From Lobosporangium transversale (lineage: Eukaryota > Mortierellomycota > Mortierellomycetes > Mortierellales > Mortierellaceae), in assembly GCF_002105155.1 (NCBI RefSeq), contig NW_019029044.1:154813-218812 (forward strand): DNA of 64,000 nucleotides. The letters run 5' to 3'. This document shows positions 35,101 to 45,615 of the stretch, in pieces. The position numbers were made by a program, and so were the translations under genes. Each line of letters begins with the position of its first letter. The first letter of the stretch is position 1. The notes under the pieces are model-generated. The model ran no database searches. It was given only the letters and a program-made list of their open reading frames with translations, and was not told the DNA's origin.

Positions 35101-35649
35101 CTATGAGTCCAGATGGCACCTGAAAAAAAAATGGGACCTACGAAAGGCTCAACGAGCTACGTTCGACTACGCGGTACAGCGAGTGTTGAAGATGCTTGGG
35201 GATAAAGGAGTACTTGTCGTCGGCCTAGGGTCCTTTGAAAGTAGTAAAGGAGTTCCCAGCAAGCACACTGCTATAACGAGACATCTTGTCACACAGGTAT
35301 GGCTTTTTTTAAAAAAGTAAGCAAAGCTGGAAAGCCATAAAACCCTTGCTAATAAACGACTGCCATTTGAAACGCTTAGGTCAAAGCACGAGGACACTTC
35401 GCTGTAGGAGCGCACGAATTTTACACCAGCGCCCGCTGTCCCCGACCCCTCTGCGATAGCTTTTTAGAGACGCTGTACCCTCGCTCTAAATATTGCAGGA
35501 CATGTAAGGTATTCTTCGACCGTGACGCAGTAGGGGCGGAAAACATCGCAAAAATCGGTCTTGCTCAAATTGAGAGGCAAGAGAGACCTGCAAAGTACAG
35601 GCTCACGGAAGAGTCGCCTGCTCCGGCTGCAAAGCGCGCACGATGCTAG
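32183..35649 (+). CDS. FEN1/XPG-like nuclease fused to a Fanzor/TnpB-type RuvC nuclease
   Basis: Exons 32183-33254, 33299-34110, 34196-35296 and 35380-35649 have compatible phases. The N-terminus starts MGLKSFF, like FEN1 MGI. The flap-nuclease acidic residues all appear: D in VHLDLLGTFYYD (32291), D in IHIDGES, E and D in AYEADPCIG, DSD in ISQDSDFFAY, and D in AGNDY followed by a helix-hairpin-like LGPITNLRLI. A basic linker (PRRRKAKKKQ..., about 33440) and a helical region follow. The C-terminal half has RuvC-I VGCDPG (about 34817), RuvC-III DRDAVGAENI (about 35518) and a zinc ribbon CPRPLC ... CRTC, the TnpB/Fanzor layout; RuvC-II is less clear (GLGSFESSKG). Two offsetting frameshifts (about 32500-32560 and 33060-33170) put the middle of the flap domain in another frame, so it may be decayed or mis-assembled. 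One transcript is inferred from phases, not proven. Confidence 0.7.
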
Positions 35650-35660
35650 ACACAAGTATT

Positions 35661-35678
35661 TGGGTGCCGGCACACCCA
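35661..35678 (+). ncRNA. hairpin just after the Fanzor-like stop codon, candidate guide-RNA scaffold
   Basis: TGGGTGCCGGCACACCCA can fold with a 6-bp stem (TGGGTG/CACCCA), and it also contains the 10-nt palindrome GTGCCGGCAC. It begins 12 nt after the stop at 35649. In TnpB and Fanzor loci the guide RNA overlaps or follows the 3' end of the nuclease gene. That is family knowledge; here only the hairpin is seen. Confidence 0.3.
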
Positions 35679-35775
35679 CAAAAAATTTGTAAGTTCTGTT
35701 TATTTTCGTCTCCTGTATCCATCCTCTCTAATCTTTTGCCCCTGAATTTCTGGACTAACTTTAAAAACCGTACAG

Positions 35776-35950
35776 ATCAACAGATAACTTGGGTGCCTAT
35801 CGTGACATTTGTTGTCGTGGGACCACTGGCGAACGGTGCCTCCTATCCATAAGGAAACTCAAGGATAAAAGTAAGGGCGAAGAAAAAGATATTGCGCGAA
35901 GAAAATGGGGTTTCAGCATGTGCATAAAGATTGCTGACTCCAAAATCTAA
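35776..35950 (+). CDS. possible downstream exon of the Fanzor-like locus
   Basis: After a GTAAGT donor at about 35690 and a TACAG acceptor at 35771-35775, an open frame of 58 codons runs to TAA at 35948. It has two adjacent Cys (DICCRG) and a charged, Lys-rich end. Joining it to the zinc-ribbon exon requires skipping the TAG at 35647 by a different frame, so it could be a decayed C-terminus, an alternative exon or chance. Confidence 0.25.
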
Positions 35951-36682
35951 ACTAGTCTAGCGCGATGTTTAAGTGAATAATAATAAGTAAAAATTTACTG
36001 AATAAAACTTCAAGTACGGATGTTCAGTACATCAGTGCCCAAAAGGTAAATATTGTAAAATGCAGGTACATGTATAGTTTTCTTTTTAAACCTCATTTTG
36101 AGGTCTTCAACACTACGTGATGCGCAGCACTTAAACAAAAAGTTTCTCATTTGACATCGTTACCGTGCTCAAGCTATTCCAACCCCCCATCCCTTACACT
36201 AATCAAATATCTTCTTCCTTATTCACTCACCACTTTCTTTCATATTCACATTTACATTTACATTTATATTCACCTGCCTTGCGATATTATCGTTCATTTG
36301 GATATTTAGGGTAGGTATTCCTTATTCGTTGACATAATGTATTCGTAATTTAGTACTATTCAAAGCGCATGGGATCGCTCTGACGCGGGGGCTTGACTCG
36401 TGCTACAGAGCAAGCAATGAGATCAATGCACTTCTGCCCAGGTTGGCTGGGTGTCTGAGGACTTATTCGGCTGAGTCCCTTTCCAGTCATGGTTAATTTT
36501 GCCACTACTATCGGCATATTCGGAACTCTGGTTGACCTTAGTGGCGTCATCCAAAGCTTCAATAATAACTAACACTTCATTAAATTAGATAGGGTGGATT
36601 AATGGGTCATATATTGCAAACAAATAACACTATGTTTATTTGCTTTTTTTTTTTTAAGAAAGCTACGAAAAAAAAAAAAACA

Positions 36683-39005
36683 ATGTCTCAACTTCCGCAT
36701 GAGCGCTATGTGGAGCAACGCTCATTAGAGCAATACGATGCAATTGATTTCTTCGCTTTCTGTGGGTTTTTTTCGAGTCAAAAGTCACAAGCTACCTTCC
36801 AATGGAAAACTATTATTCTTCCACAAGTTCAAAAAAAAAATTACTCCCTGTACCGGCGTCTTGTTGGTTCGTGGAATGAAACAAGGTCTGCCCGGAATCA
36901 ATATTGGGGGAGTAAGAGGGCACAAGAGGAACAGGATGCACAGCTTGTAAGTATAAAGAATCCAATACTTGTGAATTCGACGACAATATTTTTTATTGAG
37001 CACACAATTGTGAATTTACAACCAAGGGTCTCCACGATATCGACTATCCCCAAGTTGACTCACGGACGGGTCATGTTGAATTTGGGGGAGATTGCTATAT
37101 ATATATATATATATATTTTAAAACAACTGTAGGATGGATTATTAAACCATTTCTGATGCTAATTTTACTTTAGAATGACCATATCAATGTCCTCCGATCG
37201 GATGCACTCAAACAAACAAGATATGTCTCAAATTCCATCACTCAGAATGTTGGCAAGCGACTTCAAGGTATCCTTGTCATATTCCAAAACCTTCATAATT
37301 AACTATGTTCATTTTCCCATTCTTGTAGTAACATTTCGCATTATTTGGTATTTAGAGCAAGGAAAATCTCCCAGAAAAACATTTTCATGTGTTATGTTGC
37401 CACCAAGAACTGGTAAGAATAAGTATATATTATATTGTTACTATTATTGCTGTTGGTTAACATAAATAATGCTCGCCGAAGCAGACCGCATAACCGCTTA
37501 AGACTTTTATACACGTCCTGACTATTCCATGATCTTTTGTATTTACAACAGCCTCTGACATTCCAAGATCCTTTGCAAGGAGAGAAACATCTTCACCAGA
37601 AATAACACCAGCCACAAGTCCAGTAATCCCAATAGCAACTGTATCCCCTACGCCTGAAGAAGCTCCGATTCTCCCTACCAGCGCGGTCGCAACCTGTGCC
37701 ACCCAAAGTATGCATGCAGAGTCACTTGAATTGAACCAAGATGTCTTAGATTTAAAAACAGACTTTAATGATCAAGACCGAGAGCACCCATTCTATGGTA
37801 TATTTCAAGCACTCTATGACATTGCACACGATCGCCCATACACCATCCCATTGGCGCCTGTAATGCAAAGCTCTCTCCAAAGAAACCTTTTCCAATACGC
37901 TGCCAACCGGCTAGGAAACTTCGACAAACTGACCAAAACCAAGCAAAAAGACATATATGTTGCAGCTTCATCTATTGCGCATATTGACATGGAGGATGCT
38001 GCAGAGGTTTTTGGGAAGACGCTTCCTGGCTTGACTTCGCGGACCAGAAACCCAACTCTTGCTGATCTTCCTCAGTTCCTAGTCGATCTCCTCACGCCTC
38101 TAAAGGAGAAAGCTCTGAACGGGGATGGAGAAGTCGACAGCGAGATGTTGTATTTATATGTCGAGCAAGAGATCGGGGGCATGGCAAGCAAGGTGCTCGG
38201 GGGCACCAAAATCGATGAGCGTGAGGCCATGGTCCTCAAGATCGTGCACGAGGTGGCATCCCTATGCCGTGCGGACCCTATACCACGCCCAAGGGATACA
38301 GAGCAGAAATCCCAGGGCGTATGGGAGAAGATCTTGGGAATCCTTTTCGCCAAGACAAGGGTATCCGTGGTGATAGGGGAGACAGGGCTGCAGGAGACCA
38401 AGGCACAAAGAGAGGCCAATGAGTCTGCCCATGCAGCATGTCCAACCAACAAGCTGGTGACTCCACGAAAGGTGGACTGCAAGTTGGTTGTGTCGGTGGT
38501 GAAGTCGAAGAAGTGGGAGTTTAAGACCATTTCCAACTTTGAGCTGAAGCCACTCCAGGCTAGCAGCCAACAGATGGAAATTCAGGTGCGAAAGAACATG
38601 CGCCTGAACCACTCAGTCGTGAAGAAACTCCCATCTACTCACCACTACTTCCTCGACATCCATGGATACTCTGCACAGCTCTATTGTATTTGGGGGCATG
38701 ATTCGGTTCATGTTTGTGGGAGAGTACTTGATGAAGAGCTGGTAATCCCAACCAGCGACTCAGAATTGGAATGGTTTTTGGACGGTCGATGTCTAGCGGC
38801 GTTGATGTCACTGAAGGCCCATCTCTTGGAGATCGCTCAGCAAGTCCAACGTGAACACGCTCGCCCAATGCAGGCACCCGAAGCTCCTCGAACGCCTCCG
38901 CACCGCCCTGCAACAGAAAACCACACGTTTTATACACCAAAACGAGTACGATCCAACTCCGCACCTGTCATCGTTAGCATAAAGAAGAGCAGACAAGAGC
39001 AATGA
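36683..39005 (+). CDS. lineage-specific protein, four exons, possible PD-(D/E)XK nuclease core
   Basis: Exons 36683-36946, 37174-37267, 37329-37412 and 37552-39005 join in phase to 631 codons; donors are GTAAGT, GTATCC and GTAAGA. The N-terminus reads MSQLPHERYVEQRSLEQ. A Pro/Thr/Ser-rich linker follows (about residues 150-185). The C-terminal half is helical, then shows VSVVIGE, KVDCKLVVSV, SNFELKPLQ and QVRKNMRLNHSV: an E, a D about 24 residues before an E-x-K, then a Q/K/N helix. That order fits restriction-endonuclease-like folds, but this is inference from spacing alone. The tail is basic (KRVRSN, KKSRQEQ). Related fragments lie at 29430 and 41705. I recognise no named family. Confidence 0.65.
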
Positions 39006-39009
39006 TAAC

Positions 39010-41690
39010 TTTCATTTATGATTCTAGTCTCGCCAAGCTACTACCCGCCACTCATTGCCTCACTCAGGATGTTTTTACAAACCACATGTCATTGTCGAAG
39101 TTATTTTAGCCGCGCCGTCCTCTTTTCTCTTGCAATACGCTCCATATGAAAATACACCAGCAAAGATTGAACTGCATTGACCTAAACTCACGATACCTCC
39201 ACATCCCTTTCAACAACGAACACTCATACATCCTCACCCCAAAGATGCACCGGAAGCGAGCTCACTCACTCCAGTCAAGCTTATCACACCACTGCTTGCA
39301 AGGACAGCGCACCATCAATAAAAATGAGACTAAAGCGCCTTGGATTAGGAATCGCTCGATAAATGTCGACGGCATTTCTGCACTATCAATACAAGCCTAA
39401 CAATAATACTGACGCCAACAACAGCACCAAGTTCAACATCAATAGTACAAGTAACGACTGGCAATTCAACTACAAGTTCTGCTGTCACAATTCCATCAGC
39501 GCGGTCGACAGCGATCTTTAATCCAGACAATGCGAGTCCTGTAGCCATTCAACTAAGGAGAGTCAAGAAGGATCTAATCAATTCTATTTCGCTTCGTTGT
39601 AGGATGTCGTGGGGCCATCCCTCTCTTCCATTTCATCTTCTGCTTTACTTTCTCCAGCTCAGACCTCTGTATTTCCCGGCAAGTTTCCAGCGCGAGATTT
39701 GCGCTCTACCTTCTACTTCCACATACCCCCCCCCCCCCCCCCCCCCCGCCGCCCCCCAATTCCTTTACCTTTCCTTTGTCTCACCCTCCCCGTGGAGCGG
39801 ACTCGAACCTCTCTGATGTCGAGATACTTGGATAATCTTCACGAACAAATCCAACATGTAAGGCGACTGACGTATCCTCAGCACCTCGCAAAGAATCAAC
39901 TTTGTCCTTGTGACAGCCATCAGGTTTTAAGATACAATAATACGCTTTAGTAAGAGCAATACCGTTTTCTTGCACAAAAGTGCCGATATATATTACAGAG
40001 CAAATAGTTCTTCCCGAAAACTGGTCAGCTTTGTCGATAAGAGGAAAACAAAAGAATACCGCTATTCGAAGCAAGGTGTTTATGTGGACATGACGCGAGA
40101 ATTCGGCAAGAACTTCACTACTAAGGAACATGCAGTGGAGACTGGCGATAACAAACTAAAAACAAAATAGAGACCATGTATAGGATGCCTTGTATGTTAT
40201 ACAATTCAATTGAGGATGGTATATCAGACGGCCCAACTCTAGTCAAACAAATGGTCAGTAAATGCCGCTATTTCTCTATCTTGTTCGGGGCTGATCCACG
40301 ATGTCGGTGTCTGTGATAACGAGCCTATCGCTCCTCTACCAGGCCAATGCCAAGATTAATGACATTGAAGGTTGGATTGATCAGGATAGCTCGAACGATG
40401 AAAACGATGAAAACGACAATGTTGGCAACAACAACAACTATCCTGACGGTGATGCACCTTAATTTCTGCCTCAATAAAGGCAACAATGGCAACAAGCAAA
40501 CATGAATGAAGTTATAGGATTTATTTTCTATATTCTTCAAACAAAATATCCCAGGCAGACATAATAGCAAAAAAAAAAATATTAGGAATTAAAATAAATG
40601 CTACAACCCATTGTTAACCAACCCATTTTCCGCAAGATATTTCAAAGATCATTTGAAGGGCCATTCTATTATACTGGCTTCAAGTGCCTAGCTCGAGGCA
40701 GCCATCGGTGCTTAATGAATATGACAAATACACATCTTAGTAGACTTGGTTTGACATCGATCTCGAATAGAGTGTGTTCATAATTTAGTACCAAGGACTT
40801 GGCATGGAAAAAGCGAAAATTACCAGCTAGCAGTGTAAAAAGAGTGCTTATTGTTCGAATAGAGGAAGGAAGGGTCGACTCGCATAGAGAGGAAAGCCTT
40901 ACTCTGAAAAATAATTACAGCTTTTTAATTCCTTTTCGTTCCAGTTGAGCCACCAACCATCTGGAGCAAACGATTGGCAGCCTGGATTTATTCTCCATAA
41001 TGCGTCCTCTTCGACACCAATACCTTTTGATACTTCTTTCTTATGGAAGGGACTGCGATATCATCCAGCTATGGTGTGGAGCTGGAATATTCCAGGGATG
41101 AATATGACCTCGAAATATCAAAGTTGTGGTGGATTGCGGTAAAGCGATAAAGATGTTGCTTCCCTGCGCAAATATTTATTAATCACTTTAATGTCGGGAA
41201 GATGGGAGGGTCGGTTCAAAAATGTAGCATACGGCAAATGGCTGGGCTAAAATTATGTCGCCAGTTGATTACCATTTATTTGCTGCAAAAGTACAACTCC
41301 TTTAAGTAAGACGCAAGTGTAAAATAGATTATGTCGAAGACGCTATATTTTAGATTTGATATCAGTTTTATTGCTATTTAATCAATTCAATGTACGATAG
41401 ATAGGCATGGTTGAGGATACAAAAGAAAAGCTGAAAGAATGGAGCAAGAACGAGGCACAAAAAAGGTAAAAGAATCAATAGGACGTTGCTGATACCCAAG
41501 AACTTGAATGACCTCCTATGTTGACAGGGAAATGGCTCTACATTGAGTAACCAGTCTGAATACAGTTTTATTATACAGAATAAACCACTCGAAATTATCT
41601 TCAGCAGGAATGATTCTGGAAATAGGACGATGGAAAAGTCCACAAGAGGGACAAAATGAAGATAGATGAGGAGTTTGGCATATATTTCCA
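39010..41690. other. stretch with short frames only, between the inverted repeats
   Basis: No complete gene is evident. A Thr/Ser/Ala-rich open stretch at about 39400-39590 resembles in composition the linker of the gene at 36683 and may be a remnant of another family copy. Apart from the poly(C) tract and the terminal-like phrase at 40775-40792, nothing else is seen. Confidence 0.4.
39726..39757 (+). repeat. poly(C) tract
   Basis: About 22 consecutive C from 39726, then GCCGCCCCCC. It is the only long C/G homopolymer in the window, where all other long runs are A or T. Confidence 0.85.
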
Positions 41691-41704
41691 CGAGAAGACA
41701 GATT

Positions 41705-41810
41705 CCTGCTTTTGGCTTGAAGAAAACCCACATAAATCGAAAGATTCGATTGCATCTTGTTGCTCTAGCGAGCGCTGCTCCATATAGAGCTCACGCACAA
41801 GTTGATACAT
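41705..41810 (-). pseudogene. first-exon remnant related to the 631-aa gene
   Basis: The minus-strand frame starting at 41810 reads MYQLVRELYMEQRSLEQQDA, then IESFDLCGFSSSQK, clearly related to the first exon of the plus-strand gene at 36683 (MSQLPHERYVEQRSLEQYDA). After that the similarity ends and the frame stops at 41601. No later exons are found, so it is a truncated copy facing the intact gene. Confidence 0.7.
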
Positions 41811-41895
41811 TAAAAAAAAAAAAAAGTGTTAATTGCATGCAAATATGGCCCATTAATTCACAATAAGTACTAACTCATCACGCCAGAAATCGTTG

Positions 41896-42832
41896 AAGCC
41901 TTGGATGACGCCTCCTGACCAGTGCTTTACCACTTGTATATCCATCTCACCCAAGGTCAAATAGGGCTCCGAACATGCAAGTGGTAATGGTAAATTAACC
42001 ATGACTGGAAAGAGACTCAGCTGAATAAGTCCTCAGACACCCAGCCAACCTGGGCGGAAGTGCATTGATCTCATTGCTTGACCTGTAGCATGAGTCAAGC
42101 CCCGCGTCGCAACACAAGTCTGTTCTAGGGTCACTCAAGCCTTGGATGACGCCTCCTGACCAGTGCTTTACCACTTGTATATCCATCTCACCCAAGGTCA
42201 AATAGGGCTCCGAACATGCAAGTGGTAATGATAAATTAACCATGACTGGAAAGAGACTCAGCCGAGTAAGTCCTCAGACACCCAGCCAACCTGGGCGGAA
42301 GTGCATTGATCTCATTGCTTGACCTGTAGCATGAGTCAAGCCCCGCGTCGCAACACAAGTCTGTTCTAGGGTCACTCAAGCCTTGGATGACGCCTCCTGA
42401 CCAGTGCTTTACCACTTGTATATCCATCTCACCCAAGGTCAAATAGGGCTCCGAACATGCAAGTGGTAATGGTAAATTAACCATGACTGGAAAGAGACTC
42501 AGCTGAATAAGTCCTCAGACACCCAGCCAACCTGGGCGGAAGTGCATTGATCTCATTGCTTGACCTGTAGCATGAGTCAAGCCCCGCGTCGCAACACAAG
42601 TCTGTTCTAGGGTCACTCAAGCCTTGGATGACGCCTCCTGACCAGTGCTTTACCACTTGTATATCCATCTCACCCAAGGTCAAATAGGGCTCCGAACATG
42701 CAAGTGGTAATGATAAATTAACCATGACTGGAAAGAGACTCAGCCGAGTAAGTCCTCAGACACCCAGCCAACCTGGGCGGAAGTGCATTGATCTCATTGC
42801 TTGACCTGTAGCACGAGTCAAGCCCCGCGTCG
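41896..42832. repeat. 241-bp tandem repeat, about 3.9 copies
   Basis: Units begin at about 41896, 42137, 42378 and 42619 with AAGCCTTGGATGACGCCTCC. Units 1 and 3 share one set of variants (GGTAAATTAACC, CAGCTGAATAAG) and units 2 and 4 another (GATAAATTAACC, CAGCCGAGTAAG), so the array is a duplicated 482-bp dimer. Each unit has an 82-codon frame on the minus strand, which I regard as incidental. A single diverged unit lies in inverse orientation at about 36370-36560. Confidence 0.95.
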
Positions 42833-43329
42833 AAGTGACCCCATACGCTTTGAATGGTACTAAATTATGGACGCATTCTGTTCTGAAAAATGAAGCTTGG
42901 ATGCATACCAATGAGATCGGTGTCAAATCAGAGTCTACTAAAACGTGTTTGTCATTCAGAATGATCTCTTTAAAATGTCTATTATATACGTCAGTTATTT
43001 TAATTCCAATTAATATTTTGATTATATCCTCACACTTGCTTTTCCTGCACTCCTATTCGCAGGGAGTTGCCACATCTTCTGTGAACAATCTCACAACCAA
43101 GCAATTGCTATTGGTCATAGGTGGAGGGGAAATAAAGCTGTAATACAAGATCTTATGTCTCCTGTAGTATTTCCTTCATCCACTATCTGGGTGGCAGTAA
43201 CGGAGTGGCGAAGGGTAAAAGTAGGTATATTTAAGAACGCTTTATATCAAATATGTTAAAGGTTTTGCGTGGTTGTGTCGATTCAAACTTTCCTGGGCGT
43301 TAATACTACCTTGGACAGTAGCTTTTTTA

Positions 43330-43620
43330 TATCACTGCTTGGCTTCAGTGCGGTCTTTAGGGGTGCCTCCCCCACCTTGGTGCACTGGAATGTCATCTCC
43401 TTTGACGGCTGTCTTGAGATACCAGTCGATGTCTCTTGAATAGCCCTGTGAAGCCCCTTTGCCTTGGTCGTATTTGGAGCCTTTACTCTGCTGAGCACTG
43501 GAATATTTTTGATGGACTGCTTTGAGATACAATTCGTCACATTTCGAATGGCCTTGAGATATGCCATTGCTGTGTTCATACATTTAGCCCACAAGGAAAT
43601 GTCAATATTATATTTCAGAT
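43330..43620 (-). pseudogene. Sel1-like repeat remnant
   Basis: The minus-strand frame shows degenerate Sel1/TPR-type units, for example YSSAQQSKGSKYDQGKGASQ followed by GYSRDIDWYLKTAVKGD, matching the usual pattern of a G-x-x-Y-x-x-G-x-G-V core and a W-Y-x-K-A-A helix. An overlapping second frame continues the pattern, so a frameshift is present. No start, stop or neighbouring exons are recognised. It is a decayed fragment of a Sel1-repeat protein gene. Confidence 0.55.
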
Positions 43621-43639
43621 ATAGGAACAGGTTCAAGAA

Positions 43640-44390
43640 GTTATGACTCTAACATGCAAGCTGTGTAAATTTCTAAGTGTAGAGAAGTATGCCATGAGTG
43701 AAAAGAGTACTAGACAACTGCACTGCTCCTTCTTCGGGTAGTCTCCAACTTACCGAATGTATGAAGTGAATCAAGAATTAACTCGAGCTTATACAAAGAA
43801 AAAAGATTAGGACTCTTTGGGATGAGATGATTTCATATCTAGAAGGCACTCAAAAGGACGTAGACAGCCCAGTAAAACCCGATGAAAGGATTTCATTGGA
43901 GAAATTCGAAAGCCTTGAATGAAGCAAGGCTTCATACGCTTGATAACCTCTGCATTAAAGGTTCTGAAACTGGACAGTCCCAACTGTGACAGACGGATCA
44001 ACGATTGAAATAAAATAAGTGGTTTCGAAAAAAAAAAGAAATAGTTCATGAACCATTGACGTTAACGACTAGCAGATATTGTGATGGCGACGTCAACTTG
44101 TACTTGAGCAGGTGCGTGATTCTTATTGCTGAGCGCGTATAGGGTCCATCCATACTGATTCCTGAGAGCAGCCATCCCCAGCTCTTGTTGTCAGTGCATT
44201 GAGTACTAGCCCCATCATTAAGATCATGCCATATCTACTTTTACCCCATTTGCTTAATTGTAGACTTCAGTTTATTCATATCACACCTCCAGTATGTTCC
44301 CTCGACCACTAAGCCCCAAGTGTCTTTCACCCTTAATTTTTTCAGGAAAGTACTTAATGCGAGAGGAATGCGAAAGGTCTTATTATTCCA
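43640..44390. other. intergenic upstream of the SR-rich gene
   Basis: No gene seen. Short minus-strand frames at about 43807-44049 lack recognisable content. Confidence 0.45.
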
Positions 44391-44392
44391 AC

Positions 44393-44393
<1 letters not shown>

Positions 44394-44428
<35 letters not shown>

Positions 44429-44460
44429 GTCAATCAATCATTCACTCAATCACTCAATTA
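44394..44460 (+). repeat. (AATC)n microsatellite abutting a start codon
   Basis: About 13 units of CAAT/AATC with a few substitutions run up to the ATG at 44461, forming the immediate 5' leader of the SR-rich protein gene. Confidence 0.85.
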
Positions 44461-45575
44461 ATGTCGGACCGCAATAGCGACATTAGGAGTAGAGATTGCT
44501 CTTCATCCAGATCTAGATCCAGATCTTACTCCAGGTCCATTTCACCTGCTCCTCGCCATCGTCGCTCCTCACGTTCACTTTCGCCAAAGCATGAAATCTC
44601 ACGTCAAGCCCCAAGCTCACTACAGCATTCTAAACCAAGATCAAGGTCAAGGTCAATGGAAGGGGCGCGTACATTTGATGATCGCAGGAACAGAAGCAGA
44701 AGTAGGAACAGAGGTCGCAGCAGGAGTCGAAACAGAGATGAAGATAGAAATAATGTCAGGGAGGCGAGTCGGAGTAGGAGAAGCAGAAGTCGGGACAGAA
44801 ATTCCAACAGAGATAATGAGAGGGACATTGTAAAGACCGGAGATGATGGTGGAGACGGATATAAAAATAAAAATAGGGATAGGGACAGAGATAGAGAAGG
44901 AGACAGGGACAGAGATGTAAATCGAAATCGAGATAGGAATAGGGACAGGAGCAGAGACAGAAGGAGCGGAGACAGAAGGAGCAGGAGCAGGTCGATGAGT
45001 AGCGACAGGAAGAGTCGACATCATCATGGTTCCCGTCGAGATCATAGATCTTCTCCTTCTTCATCCTCAAGGAGGCACCATTCTGGATCACGCTCTAGAT
45101 CTAGATCCAAGTCCAGATCGCGTTCCTCACCACACCGTTCTAGGTCCGGCTCCAGCAAACACCGCAGTAGTCGAAGTAGTCGCAGCCATCGTCATGGGCA
45201 TCACGATAAGGGCAAAAAGCGATCACGTCGGTCCAGATCTAGATCACGATCTCGCTCAATCTCAACAGATAGATCGAGTGATTCGGATGATTCTTCTATT
45301 TCAGATTCAGAATCTGATCGTGATCGTAAGCGCAGGAAACATGGTGGCAGTAGCGGCAGCAGTCGTCGAAAGAAAGATCGCAAAGATAAGAAAAAGAAGA
45401 AAGATAAGAAAAAGAGCAAGAAGGAGAGAGGGAACAGCGCTTCTAAAGAGTTTGGAACCTATGGCATCTTGACGCCAGCAGAGTAAGTTTCTTTTTGAAC
45501 GAATTGTACAATTTTAGCTGCTTTGAGCCTCCTCAGTTATTTTCCTTATTCATCTTGTCTTTTTTTTTTGCTTTA

Positions 45576-45615
<40 letters not shown>

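Larger units (their letters stand above)
36339..42877. mobile_element. region bounded by inverted repeats, possible composite element
   Basis: 36339-36500 is the reverse complement of about 42700-42877, starting from the shared terminal phrase TAATTTAGTACYATTCAAAG. The similarity resumes as 36590-36800 versus 41700-41870 and includes the first exon of the gene at 36683. The phrase TGTTCATAATTTAGTACC also occurs at 40775-40792. No target duplication could be found, so this may be a transposon with gene cargo or two converging diverged gene copies. Confidence 0.4.

Noticed and set aside
39781-39870. Possible tRNA because of a GACTCGAACC stretch at about 39797 (minus-strand T-loop-like).
   Set aside because: The T-stem has a mismatch, there is no A-box or D-arm upstream and no anticodon or acceptor stem can be folded.
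41995-42725. Three identical 82-codon frames, one per 241-bp unit.
   Set aside because: They repeat only because the DNA repeats; the unit in inverse orientation at 36356-36562 does not keep the same product, and there are no gene signals.
42835-43143. 102-codon plus-strand frame after the tandem array.
   Set aside because: No homology, no start context, and part of it is repeat-end sequence.
44604-45419. Long Leu/Ser/Ile-rich frames antisense to the SR-rich gene.
   Set aside because: These are mirror frames of RS/RD repeats, with no independent coding signal.
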